From IMG/VR virus record IMGVR_UViG_3300024265_000030, positions 116,317 to 180,316 of that record: a DNA stretch of 64,000 nucleotides. One strand, 5' to 3'. Shown here one piece after another: positions 20,297-29,928 of the stretch. The stretch comes from a virus. Every line of letters starts with the position of its first letter. Within the stretch, counting starts at the first letter, position 1. A program made the position numbers and the translations under genes. The notes below the pieces were generated by a model that was not told where the DNA came from, made no database searches, and saw only the letters and a list, made by a program, of their open reading frames with translations.

Positions 20297-21925
20297 ATGC
20301 CTGGTAGAAATAGATTAAAAAATTGGCTTAATCAGTCTTTCGAGATACCTGTATACTTTAGGGAGCTTTTTGATGTTCTTTTGAGTTATACTGGTTTAAA
20401 AGGAAGCCCTTTAGTTATAAACGATACAGAAGATGGTGTTAACACAAGCGAATTTTCTGCGGAGATATTTAACGTCGCTAAGCTTGCAGGGTTTGGAACT
20501 TCAGCCCTTGCTAAAGGGGATGGTACTTTATCAATAGCTCACGGCCTTGTTCCTTTTTTAGATACCGTAGGGGATTGCTACTTTATTATTTATAATAGTG
20601 GTTTTCAGGGTAGATGGAGATGGACTGCAGGAGGAGGGGCCGGTTTAAAATCGACTATTCCAGCACTTTCTGCAGACGGAGGAGGAGAAGGAGATTTTTG
20701 GTTAGGTACATCTGGTACTAATTGGACAAGTTTTGCGAATGTACCTACTGGCTATTATACGATTTGTTTACCCGGAACTACCGGTAGGCCTACTAGAATG
20801 TGGTACGATGAGACTAAGGTGACAGCTGCCTTGACCGGATCCAGTACTAAAGTATATGTAGATAAGGCCGGATGTATGTGGAAAGAAGGAGCAACATGGG
20901 CCAGAGGTGAGTTTATATGTGGTCCTACAGTGGTAGATGGGCACGGTAAGAACATGTTAAATTCTTATGCTGATGATACTAACCCTAGAGCAAATGTGAT
21001 AGGCTTTGCGCCTATGAAGGGCTCAGGAAATGCAAGTATAGAGGTAATAGGTGCAGGTGAATATGGGTGGTATTATGCATCTGTAGGAGATGCTGTCGCT
21101 ATAAACGGTATTGGTTGGGCTGGAGTATATACGAATGTTCCAGGGTTTTATCTTGTTACAGCAACTAATTGGGATACTTTCGCAGATGTTTCTCCAGGGC
21201 TTAAAGAAATTCAGCTTAAATATTATGATGGTGCCAATGTTGTAGATGGCACAAAGATTTTGATGTATTATGATAGGACAAAATTAATTAAATATTTTTC
21301 TGGTAATCAGGCTAATGCTTATATTGATATGCTTGGAAATATATGGAAAGGAAATCCGGAGTCTGGTGGTGTATTTGTATGTGGTCCTTATGAGTCTTCG
21401 GGTATTTTTGATGAAAGACATACTAAGTTGAAAATTTCTTCTAACGATACTACAGAAGATTACCTTATTAATAAATTGACTGAGACAGCTAACATAAAGT
21501 TGATTGAAATAAATGATGGCGGTGATGAAGGACTTGAGGTTAAGGCTACACGTCTCCCAGTATGGGATTCTACATATGAGTATGCAGAAAACGACCATGT
21601 TGTATATAGCGATAAGATTTATAAAGCGATACACAGCGGGGCAGGGAATACTAATAAAACGCCTTCCTCTGAAACTGCTTATTGGGAATTAGCTACGGGA
21701 AAGGCTGGTAATGGAACAATAAGTACGGGAAATACAGAAGTGGCTGTAGTCATTGTTGGTGAGTATAATAGGGCAGCAGTATCTGCTGTAGGGTTAAACG
21801 CTACGCAGCGTACACCTCAGGTTAAATCAATAGCTTATTCTGTCCCGAATACAACAGTGACGGTTATGATAGGTTCGTCTTATGTAGAAGATATAGTTGT
21901 ACATGTAATTGTTTCTAGGGAGTAA
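20297..21925 (+). CDS. Tail fibre with repeated modules and CBM5/12-like domain
   Basis: ATG behind GGGAGG. Two related modules occupy residues about 90-220 and 240-375; both share a WYxx/FVCGP-type core with MWYDETKV matching MYYDRTKL and FICGPTV matching FVCGPYE. Residues about 415-465 match the CBM5/12 chitin-binding pattern: W-x4-Y-x7-VxY-x4-Y-A, seen as WDSTYEYAENDHVVY then IYKAI. The C-terminal 60 residues are strand-rich. A likely receptor-binding or carbohydrate-binding fibre. Confidence 0.7.
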   Translation: MPGRNRLKNWLNQSFEIPVYFRELFDVLLSYTGLKGSPLVINDTEDGVNTSEFSAEIFNVAKLAGFGTSALAKGDGTLSIAHGLVPFLDTVGDCYFIIYNSGFQGRWRWTAGGGAGLKSTIPALSADGGGEGDFWLGTSGTNWTSFANVPTGYYTICLPGTTGRPTRMWYDETKVTAALTGSSTKVYVDKAGCMWKEGATWARGEFICGPTVVDGHGKNMLNSYADDTNPRANVIGFAPMKGSGNASIEVIGAGEYGWYYASVGDAVAINGIGWAGVYTNVPGFYLVTATNWDTFADVSPGLKEIQLKYYDGANVVDGTKILMYYDRTKLIKYFSGNQANAYIDMLGNIWKGNPESGGVFVCGPYESSGIFDERHTKLKISSNDTTEDYLINKLTETANIKLIEINDGGDEGLEVKATRLPVWDSTYEYAENDHVVYSDKIYKAIHSGAGNTNKTPSSETAYWELATGKAGNGTISTGNTEVAVVIVGEYNRAAVSAVGLNATQRTPQVKSIAYSVPNTTVTVMIGSSYVEDIVVHVIVSRE

Positions 21926-21933
21926 ATAGCATA

Positions 21934-24486
21934 GTGGCAGAACTAAAACTTTGGAATAAATTAGAATCAGGTACAAGTGAGGTCGGTGTAGATGGCTCAG
22001 TTACAGGAGGTACGTTTGTTCCGGCTAAATACAATAATGGATTTCAAATAGATGCTATTAGTGAGTATATAGATTTTAGTATAGTTCCTGATGAAGATTA
22101 CGGAGCTATAGAGTTATGGTTTATGCCATCTTTTTCAAGTACCGATACTACAAACAGATATATTGTGGACAGATCCGATGTAACTACTAGGGTAGGATTT
22201 AGGTGGGATTCTACTTCTATGTTTATAGTGCAGCACGGTGGTGTAACTGTTTCTGCAAACCCTGTATCCTTTTTAGCTGGAGATTTATTACACTTAGCTG
22301 TTGTTTGGGATGTTGACGGTATAGAAGGTTCTGCAGATACATTACGATTTTATTATAATGGTATATTGCTCGGTAGCACAACTTCAGTGTTGAGTTCACT
22401 AGCTCAAACAGATATAAGGGTAGGTACTGATCAGGCAAATGCATTGTATGCTAACGGTGTAATAGATAATTTAAAAATGTATGATTATGCTAAGACTGAT
22501 TTTTCAGATAGATTTTGGGAAGGTTATTCTCCTGTCACAGAGCAACAATTTGATCGGTTAGATAAAGCACCCGCAGTGTTGGAGTCTACTTCTTATCTAT
22601 CCGGTAAAGAGATCGAAGTACCGGAACCAGATCATTATTGGAAACTTGATGAGGTTAGTGGAGATAAAGTAATTGATTCTGGAAAAAATCAAATTAATGG
22701 AATAAATAGTAGAGTAGCTGTTAATCAAGATGGTTCTTATTTATTTGATGGTACCTCTGGTTATATAAATATAGCAGTTTCTGATATACCTATAGGAGCA
22801 GAGGCAAGAACTACTATTGCATGGATTCAAGCTTCAACTATTTCTGGATATGATACAATATTATCCTGGGGAACTGCTTCTGCTGATCAAATATGGACAA
22901 TGTATTCAAATGCAGGAGATTTGATATTATCTATGTCTGGTACTAGTTTAACAGCTTCTAGTGTTATATCAATTGATACTTGGTATCATGTAGCAGCAAC
23001 TTATGACGGTACAACAGTCAGATTATATCTTGACGGTGTTCTTATAGGTACATTGGTTCGTACTATTAATACCGGTTCTAGCGATTTTCACATAGGTGTA
23101 TATATTGATAAGTCTCAAGAGTGGTTTGATGGGAATATAAAGAATGTTAGTATATATAACCAAAATTTAAGTTTATGTCAGATAAAAACAATATATGAGC
23201 AGGAAAAAGCTGAGCTTATTGAATCAGATATACCAATACCAGAACATCACTATCTTCTTGATTCCCTTGCTATAGCAGATAAGGGTAAAGGTAGTTTGAT
23301 ACTGCCAGGTCATTATTATGCAATGGATGAAACAGAACAAACAGTCAAAGCATTAGATGGCGGGATATACCCAGTTATTGCAGCAATGAATAATACACCT
23401 GTTAGTGAGGTTGGTAAGTATGGAAAAGCATTGCATTTAAATGGTACTACTCAGTATGTTAGTGCTGTTTCTATAAGCATAGGTAAAAGTTTTACTGTGT
23501 GTGTTTGGGTAAAGGCAGATGGTACTACCTGGAATGATAATGCAGTAATAGGCAGCGCAAGGGCAGCTAATGGTTATGTAATGAACTGCGGTACCGGAGT
23601 TACTACATTTGGCGCATATGTTTATAATTCATCGGGGGGACCTATTCAGACGATGGTAGCTCAGGATATTGGATTTGTTAATCAATGGAGACATTATGCT
23701 ATAGTTCATGATAATGATAATGATAAAACATATCACTATGTGGATGGTAAGTTACTTTATATATACAGCGGTGCTATTGTAAGAACAGTAGGGACAATTA
23801 GTCCGGAAATAGGAAAAGATTCTACATTCGCAAGATACCACGATGGTCTTATAGATGATTATAGATTATATGATAAAGTATTATCGCAGCAGGAACTAAT
23901 TGCTGCTATGAATAATACAGATACACGCCGTCTTGCTTATGGTACTCTTTCAGCCACACCTCCTACTCTTGTATATGATAGTGAGATTGGTGAGTGTTTG
24001 AGCTTTAATGGTACAAATAACAGTATAGGTTGTGGTAATACTTGGAACTTTGAAAGTAATGAGAGTTTTGCTGTATCTGGTTGGTTCAAGATGGCATCCC
24101 CACCAGTAACTACAAGGGATGTAATAATTTCAAATAAATTAGAAACAGGTTCTCCTACCAGAGGATGGGAAGTATTTGTGCAACATACATCCGGTAACTT
24201 AAGATTTAGTATAACTGGAGATACAGGTACAAGTATAGCAGTAGAGCCTGCCGTAGATGTTGCTGATGATACCTGGCATAGTTTTTATGCAGAATATGAC
24301 GGTTCAGGAAAAGCTTCCGGGTTGCTTTTATATTTGGATGGCGTTAGGCTATCACAGACTATTGAGGCAGATAATCTTGCCGGTTCTATAGTAGACTCAG
24401 CTTCTGATGCGTCTATAGGCTCAAATAACAATGCTGACTTTTACTGGAATGGAAGACTAAAAGATATGAGGGTATGGAATAAATGA
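21934..24486 (+). CDS. Tail protein with four LamG-like domains (850 aa)
   Basis: Start is GTG, with AGGGAG at the end of the previous gene. About four concanavalin/LamG-like jelly rolls can be read (residues about 3-195, 233-430, 440-640, 650-850). Each has the typical order: a YWKLDE or LWNKL opening, YLFDGTSGYI-type strand, W-H/FVxxxYDG core, LYLDGVLIGT strand and a DxxIYN closing strand. The gene ends in MRVWNK, before the usual closing helix; that helix is encoded at the start of the next gene. Such domains usually bind glycans; here probably host adsorption. Confidence 0.8.
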   Translation: MAELKLWNKLESGTSEVGVDGSVTGGTFVPAKYNNGFQIDAISEYIDFSIVPDEDYGAIELWFMPSFSSTDTTNRYIVDRSDVTTRVGFRWDSTSMFIVQHGGVTVSANPVSFLAGDLLHLAVVWDVDGIEGSADTLRFYYNGILLGSTTSVLSSLAQTDIRVGTDQANALYANGVIDNLKMYDYAKTDFSDRFWEGYSPVTEQQFDRLDKAPAVLESTSYLSGKEIEVPEPDHYWKLDEVSGDKVIDSGKNQINGINSRVAVNQDGSYLFDGTSGYINIAVSDIPIGAEARTTIAWIQASTISGYDTILSWGTASADQIWTMYSNAGDLILSMSGTSLTASSVISIDTWYHVAATYDGTTVRLYLDGVLIGTLVRTINTGSSDFHIGVYIDKSQEWFDGNIKNVSIYNQNLSLCQIKTIYEQEKAELIESDIPIPEHHYLLDSLAIADKGKGSLILPGHYYAMDETEQTVKALDGGIYPVIAAMNNTPVSEVGKYGKALHLNGTTQYVSAVSISIGKSFTVCVWVKADGTTWNDNAVIGSARAANGYVMNCGTGVTTFGAYVYNSSGGPIQTMVAQDIGFVNQWRHYAIVHDNDNDKTYHYVDGKLLYIYSGAIVRTVGTISPEIGKDSTFARYHDGLIDDYRLYDKVLSQQELIAAMNNTDTRRLAYGTLSATPPTLVYDSEIGECLSFNGTNNSIGCGNTWNFESNESFAVSGWFKMASPPVTTRDVIISNKLETGSPTRGWEVFVQHTSGNLRFSITGDTGTSIAVEPAVDVADDTWHSFYAEYDGSGKASGLLLYLDGVRLSQTIEADNLAGSIVDSASDASIGSNNNADFYWNGRLKDMRVWNK

Positions 24487-26843
24487 TACTAACACCAAGC
24501 CAGATTAAATTTTTATACGATAACGGGATCGCTACTACACCAACAGATTATAGACATGGGAAGTTCCATAAAGGTGTATTTGATTTATCTTATTATGGTT
24601 TACCTACGAATTGGCAGTTAATGTCAAGCAGTACTTTATCTGCATGGATAAAGGCTAATCCAGATGTAGTACGTGATGACTATCACATATTCGGAAATGA
24701 TAAACTTGCGTTAGTTAGAAATGATAGCAAGATAGCTGTAGTTCAAAACATCCCAGAGAGGCAGTGTATACTATGGAACAAGATGAAAGCTGCGGAAAGT
24801 GAAATTGGTCCAGATGGTGTTGTTACTGGAGGAAGTTATGTAGCTTGTAAATTTAATAATGGTTTTCAGGTTGATGCTGATTCTGAGTATTTTACATTTA
24901 GTTCGATTGTTAATGGGTACGTTGGTTGTGTTGAGTTATGGTTAAAACCAGTTTCTTCTTTTGATGATGGTTCCACTGATAGATATATCTGGACATCAGT
25001 TGGTGGGGATACGTATTTATTTTATGACGCAAGTGCTAATGCTTGGGTATTTACTATTGGAGGCCAGTCAGTATCACTTTTAGATAGTTCTGTACCGGAT
25101 TCTACTTTAATACATATTGCAGCTTCTTGGAATTATTCTGAATCAAATAAAGCAATTGTTTTTAGGAATAGTGTTCAAGGAAGCGCTTTAACTACTGCTT
25201 ATACAGTTCCAAACGATACTGATTTTCGTTTTGGAAATAGTAATGTAAATACAGACGATGCTCATGCAATTCTTGATAACATAAAAGTATGGAATTATGC
25301 AAAAACTGATTTTTCTGACCGTGAAGTAGAGGATGCAGCTAATTTTACTGAGGGAGACAATGGTATAACAATTCCGTCTGATAATCAATATTTTCATATT
25401 GGTTGTAGAATTAACGATGACCAAACCTTTGATCTTTTTCTTGATGGTGTGAAGGTACATAGCTCAACTATGAAGATACCAGGTGAATGTTTTGAAGATA
25501 TTGAAGAGAAGTTCTGGCCAGAGCATTGGTGGAGGTTTGATGAGGGTTCTGGTACGGTTGCCTATGACTCTGGAAAATCGGGTGGCAAAAATGGAACCAT
25601 TTCAGGTAGTCCTTCTCTTGGTCAGATTGGCAAGAGAGGAAACTGTTTTGATTTTGTGGCAGCTAGTTCTCAATATGTAGATATAGGCGATGTAGCAACA
25701 AACATGAAGTCCATTAGTTTTTGGGCTAAGCTCGATAGTACTACAGAAGAACTAATAGCTTTATCAGGTGCAGTTCGAAGTATAGAAATAACAAGTGGCA
25801 CTATTACAGCTACAGGGTTAACGTCTCCAGATATATATATAGATGGCGTGAAGATATCAACTTTTGCTGATACCAATTGGCATATGATAACTGTTACTAC
25901 AGCGACAGCATTTGATCCTGATAATATGGATATAGGTAGAGTAGATACTACATATCTTGATGGTTTAATTGACGATGTAAGACTTTTTATTAATAAGTTA
26001 TCTATTCAGGAAGTTCGTCAGCTTTATGAATATACAAACAATTACTATTTTCCTCAACCAAGAATAAGTATAGGTGAAACCATTAGCGGAAGACTTGCTA
26101 AGTCACTTCATTGGTGGAAGTTAAATGAGAGAAGCGGTCTTACTATTAAAGATTATGGCATAAGTAAAAATGATGGAGCTATAACAGGAGGAACAGTAAA
26201 CCATCCAGGAAATTTTGGATCTAGAGTTTCAAGATTAGACGGTGGAACAGATCAGTTTTTAAGCACTTTTGTTTATGACCATACTAACTTTACTGTATCT
26301 TGGTGGATGTGTCCTGATGACACGTCTATAGCTAGTAATACTCTTGTAGCTGGAGATGACTGGACCAAGTTTTTATTTTATACAACTGTAGCAGCATCGC
26401 CTACTACAGGTTATATAGGTATAGCTACATCTGATAGAATTAACCCTACGAATTTTCCAACTCCGTGGATACATGCATATGAATGGCAGCAGATTGTTTT
26501 TGTGTATGATGGAACAAATGGGAATTTATATAGAAATGGGCAGCTCTTATATGCTAAAGCGATGGCAGCCCCAACTGCTAGTTTTGCTAGATTTCTTGTA
26601 GGGAACTACGGTGGTGGAAATGAGTTTAGTGGTAAATTTTCAAATATAAAAATTTATGACTTTGATTTAACATTAGATGAAATACGTCAGTTGTATACTT
26701 TAGGAAGAACTTCTGATGGTGAAGTTTGCGATATACGTTATGACAGATTGGCTTTATCTGATGAAGAGATTAAGTTATTAGCTGAATCTAATCGTCCGAC
26801 AGATTCCGATCAAAATTCTGAAGAGAGGTATATAAGATTATGA
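24483..26843 (+). CDS. Tail protein with three LamG-like domains (786 aa)
   Basis: Coupled to the preceding gene by ATGA. The first residues (MILTPSQIKFLYDNG) look like the closing helix of a LamG unit, SxxEIKxLYDxG, rather than a natural N-terminus. Full domains follow at about 93-290, 345-520 and 535-745, opening with LWNKM, HWWRFDEGSG and HWWKLNERSG. The second is closely related to domains in the genes at 26911 and 29925. Probable virion adsorption protein. Confidence 0.8.
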   Translation: MILTPSQIKFLYDNGIATTPTDYRHGKFHKGVFDLSYYGLPTNWQLMSSSTLSAWIKANPDVVRDDYHIFGNDKLALVRNDSKIAVVQNIPERQCILWNKMKAAESEIGPDGVVTGGSYVACKFNNGFQVDADSEYFTFSSIVNGYVGCVELWLKPVSSFDDGSTDRYIWTSVGGDTYLFYDASANAWVFTIGGQSVSLLDSSVPDSTLIHIAASWNYSESNKAIVFRNSVQGSALTTAYTVPNDTDFRFGNSNVNTDDAHAILDNIKVWNYAKTDFSDREVEDAANFTEGDNGITIPSDNQYFHIGCRINDDQTFDLFLDGVKVHSSTMKIPGECFEDIEEKFWPEHWWRFDEGSGTVAYDSGKSGGKNGTISGSPSLGQIGKRGNCFDFVAASSQYVDIGDVATNMKSISFWAKLDSTTEELIALSGAVRSIEITSGTITATGLTSPDIYIDGVKISTFADTNWHMITVTTATAFDPDNMDIGRVDTTYLDGLIDDVRLFINKLSIQEVRQLYEYTNNYYFPQPRISIGETISGRLAKSLHWWKLNERSGLTIKDYGISKNDGAITGGTVNHPGNFGSRVSRLDGGTDQFLSTFVYDHTNFTVSWWMCPDDTSIASNTLVAGDDWTKFLFYTTVAASPTTGYIGIATSDRINPTNFPTPWIHAYEWQQIVFVYDGTNGNLYRNGQLLYAKAMAAPTASFARFLVGNYGGGNEFSGKFSNIKIYDFDLTLDEIRQLYTLGRTSDGEVCDIRYDRLALSDEEIKLLAESNRPTDSDQNSEERYIRL

Positions 26844-26914
26844 TTGGCTGTGTACTTATAGGAATAGCAGTAGTATTATTTATTATTGATTTTATACAGG
26901 ATAGTAGAGTATGA
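26840..26914 (+). CDS. 24-aa single-span membrane peptide
   Basis: A 24-codon frame overlaps the previous stop by ATGA and its own TGA overlaps the next ATG the same way. AGAGAGG lies about ten bases upstream. The product is one hydrophobic helix (CVLIGIAVVLFIIDFI) with a short charged tail (QDSRV). Overlaps at both ends match the spacing of real genes here. Function unknown; a small lysis or membrane-associated peptide is possible. It could also be only a spacer that keeps ribosomes on the message. Confidence 0.55.
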   Translation: MIGCVLIGIAVVLFIIDFIQDSRV

Positions 26915-29031
26915 GTAATTATGATATAAACTGGGAACAGTATTTTTTACCCGATCATCACTGGAAGCTTAACGAGGAGAGCGGTATAGCTGTTCCTGAT
27001 TCAGGAAAGATACCGGCTTCTGATGGAGTAAATAATGGTCCTACTGATATTAATAGGATAGGCAAGGTTGGCAAATGTTATGAATTAGACGGTACAAGCA
27101 GTGAATATATAACTGTTGTAAATAACGGAACATTTCAGCTTGGGTTTCATTTTACCTTTACCGCCTGGATTTATATGAACTCAGTTGCTGGAGCACCAAG
27201 GTTTATATCAAAGAGTGAGAGTGCTGGTGGTACTTCATATGATTGGTGGTGGCAGATGGCAGCTGGCCCAAAGCTTCATGCTGGTTTTGTAATGGAAGAT
27301 GCAACTAATGTTAGTTACCTAAGCACAGGTCAAACATTAGTTATTGGAAGATGGTATTTTATATGTGTAGTATTTACAGGGGATTTGATACACCATTACT
27401 TAGATGGTGAATTTGATGATTCTGGAATAAGTACGCCTGTACCAGGCAAAAGACCTCGAGACACTGCTGGGCGAGGATTTAATATATGTAGACTTTTTTC
27501 AGGTGTTCCTGATTACTATGATTTCAATGGAAAAATAGATGATGTTCGTATTTATAATGAGAAAGCATTAAGTGCATCTGAAATCAAACAACTATATGAT
27601 TATACTAATAACTATCGTAACCAAGCACTTCCTATCGTACATAAACCAACACATGATAAATATACTAAGGTATATTGTACTTTTGATGGTGATTTACACG
27701 ATGAATCAGAAAGAGAACATATAGTAAATCCTTTTGATGCGGCTCAACTTAGCAATGCTCAGAGTAAGTTTGGTACTGAGTCTGTTTATTTTGATGGGAC
27801 TGGTAGCAGATTAGAAATACCGGATAGCGAAGACTGGTATTTTGGCACTGATGATTTTACTATTGACTTTTGGATATACTTTAATACGCTGCCTTCCACC
27901 TCTAGTTGGACTAATCTTATAACTCAGCGAGTAGACGGCACTAATATGCTTCAGTTTTTCTATGACGGTAGAACGGCAAACCAGGGATTTGCCATGGATG
28001 TATATGATAGTGGTCTGGTTATTCAGGTAGCGGCAACTGGTAACCCAGTAAGTACAGGACAATGGTATCACGTTGCGTATGTTAGAAACGGTACTAATTT
28101 CCGCATCTATCTGGATGGTTTGATGGTGGAAGAAATTACAGATGCAGACTTGCTACCTAATCTGGCTGCTCCTTTACTTATAGGCAGGATGTCCATAGCT
28201 AATGGTACATATTTTGACGGATACTTGTCTGATTTTCGTATATCAAAAGGTATAGCTCGTTGGTTTTCTGATTTTACACCCCCAACAGCACCCTATGTGT
28301 CTACAAGATACATTAATCTCAGTAGAAATAGGCAAGATATAGTTACACAGTGGCCTGTACATTGGTGGAAATTAAATGAGACAGTAGGCATAGATGTTAT
28401 TAATAGCGGATCAGCTGCTGTTTTAGGTGTTAATTCAAATGCAGGAATAGCACAGGAAGGCTATCATCAGAAAAAATGTTATAAGTTTAATGGAACTTCT
28501 AGTTACATTGATGTTGGTGATACAAATACTAATATTAAATCTGTTGGGTTTTGGATATATGTCAATTCACTTACAGAAGATATTATGGATCTCGATGGAG
28601 GCACGCATACTATAGAAGTGACAAACAGAACTATTACTGCTACTGGATTTGTTTCTCCTACAGTATATACAGATAGTGTAATAGCTTCAGATTTAACTAT
28701 TGGTTGGCATCATATCTTTATTACAACTGCTACTGCTATTGATGTTAATAATTTAGATATAGGTAAAGAGACAAATTATTTAGACGGGTATATGCAGGAT
28801 GTACAGATGTATACTGAAGAGCTATCATTTTCAGATGTATATCGTATTTATAAGTATGGATTACCTACAAATGCATTAGGCGATTATTGTGCCAAATATT
28901 ATCCGACCTTATTGGAAAAAGGCCAGATAAAGGCTGTATCTCAGAATAGATTTACCGGTGCAGTATTACCAGAAAAGCTAAGATCGGTTGATCCCGACGA
29001 GGCTCTTATCATACAGCCAGGGAGTTTTTAA
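26911..29031 (+). CDS. Tail protein with three LamG-like domains (706 aa)
   Basis: ATGA-coupled to the 24-aa peptide. LamG-like units lie at about residues 8-235, 245-460 and 478-655. The first opens DHHWKLNEESG and closes with SASEIKQLYDYTNNY. The second has the AQSKFGTESVYFDGTGS and QWYHVAYVRNG pattern. The third closely parallels domains in the genes at 24483 and 29925 (HWWKLNE, YIDVGDTNTNIKSVGFW, ITATGFVSPTVY). The last 45 residues differ. Presumed adsorption apparatus. Confidence 0.8.
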   Translation: MSNYDINWEQYFLPDHHWKLNEESGIAVPDSGKIPASDGVNNGPTDINRIGKVGKCYELDGTSSEYITVVNNGTFQLGFHFTFTAWIYMNSVAGAPRFISKSESAGGTSYDWWWQMAAGPKLHAGFVMEDATNVSYLSTGQTLVIGRWYFICVVFTGDLIHHYLDGEFDDSGISTPVPGKRPRDTAGRGFNICRLFSGVPDYYDFNGKIDDVRIYNEKALSASEIKQLYDYTNNYRNQALPIVHKPTHDKYTKVYCTFDGDLHDESEREHIVNPFDAAQLSNAQSKFGTESVYFDGTGSRLEIPDSEDWYFGTDDFTIDFWIYFNTLPSTSSWTNLITQRVDGTNMLQFFYDGRTANQGFAMDVYDSGLVIQVAATGNPVSTGQWYHVAYVRNGTNFRIYLDGLMVEEITDADLLPNLAAPLLIGRMSIANGTYFDGYLSDFRISKGIARWFSDFTPPTAPYVSTRYINLSRNRQDIVTQWPVHWWKLNETVGIDVINSGSAAVLGVNSNAGIAQEGYHQKKCYKFNGTSSYIDVGDTNTNIKSVGFWIYVNSLTEDIMDLDGGTHTIEVTNRTITATGFVSPTVYTDSVIASDLTIGWHHIFITTATAIDVNNLDIGKETNYLDGYMQDVQMYTEELSFSDVYRIYKYGLPTNALGDYCAKYYPTLLEKGQIKAVSQNRFTGAVLPEKLRSVDPDEALIIQPGSF

Positions 29032-29198
29032 TGTCAGTAAAGTATTTCAAATGCAGAAAGTGTAGGAGTGTGTGTATCAGGCATACTGATAGTGAAAATA
29101 TTATTTGTGATAGGTGCGCATTTAACTCTGTCATGGTTGAAATATCTGTAGAGGAATTTCAAAGGTGTTTTATTAAACATGGATCGGGAGTAAAATAA
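29031..29198 (+). CDS. 55-aa zinc-ribbon protein
   Basis: Starts in a TAATG overlap with the preceding stop and ends one base before the next GTG start. Cysteines C8, C11, C26 and C29 form a CxxC-x14-CxxC knuckle pair, with two extra cysteines at 15 and 46. This is the pattern of a small zinc ribbon. Its function among LamG tail genes is unknown; it could be a structural part, an assembly factor or a small regulator. Confidence 0.65.
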   Translation: MSVKYFKCRKCRSVCIRHTDSENIICDRCAFNSVMVEISVEEFQRCFIKHGSGVK

Positions 29199-29199
29199 G

Positions 29200-29928
29200 G
29201 TGGAAGGTAAAATAACAGTAATACCGAAGTTTGATTTAGATAACTATAATAACCTATACTGCGCACTGGAGGGTAACCTTAATGATGAATCCCGGTATAA
29301 CCGTATAGTTACCTCTGTCGGTAATAACGTATCTTTTAGTACGATACAAAGTAAATTCGGAAGCCGATCTCTTTATATTGACGGAACAGATTCTAATAGG
29401 CTAGAGGTAGATAACCGAGTTGGTGGTTTAAAAATGAGGCAGCAAGACTATACCATACATTTTTGGTGGTACAGAACGTCTATCATAGCAGACGAAAACT
29501 GCTTTTGTGAGATAGGTGATATTAATGTAGGAGCAGAGAAACATATTTTATTCAGAACAAGTTCTACAGGTCAGGGAATTCAGCTGTATATTAATGGGAC
29601 GGTAGGTTACATCATTAATAGTGCTTATACATTTTCTCTTAATCAGTGGTATCATATTGCTCTTGTAAGATCAGGCGGATTTACTACAGTTTATGTAAAT
29701 GGTCTATTCGTTGCATCAGGAGCAGACACACACGATATAAATCCTACAACTAGTAATGCATACCTTTTTTCTGCAGTTCATTCAACAACGCAAGTTGCTG
29801 AGGGTTATTTTTCTGATTTTGTTATAGATAGAGGAATAGGGCGCTGGAACTCTAACTTTACCCCTCCTTCTAGATATTCTATAGAGGCATTATCTATTTC
29901 TAAACATGGAGAACATATAGTATTATGA
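29200..29928 (+). CDS. Single LamG-domain tail protein (242 aa)
   Basis: GTG start with a GGGAG/AAGG site upstream. One complete LamG-like unit covers most of the protein: LYCALEGNLNDESRYN, IQSKFGSRSLYIDGT, NQWYHIALVRSGG, TTVYVNGLFVASG, then FSDFVIDRGIGRWNSNF. It is closest to the second domain of the preceding large gene, which ends with the same RWxSxFTPP signature. The stop overlaps the next ATG (ATGA). Confidence 0.8.
   Translation: MEGKITVIPKFDLDNYNNLYCALEGNLNDESRYNRIVTSVGNNVSFSTIQSKFGSRSLYIDGTDSNRLEVDNRVGGLKMRQQDYTIHFWWYRTSIIADENCFCEIGDINVGAEKHILFRTSSTGQGIQLYINGTVGYIINSAYTFSLNQWYHIALVRSGGFTTVYVNGLFVASGADTHDINPTTSNAYLFSAVHSTTQVAEGYFSDFVIDRGIGRWNSNFTPPSRYSIEALSISKHGEHIVL

Noticed and set aside
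24478-24490. Programmed -1 frameshift at the LamG gene junction.
   Set aside because: The bases before the stop (GG AAT AAA TGA) do not form a slippery heptamer; stop-start coupling explains it.
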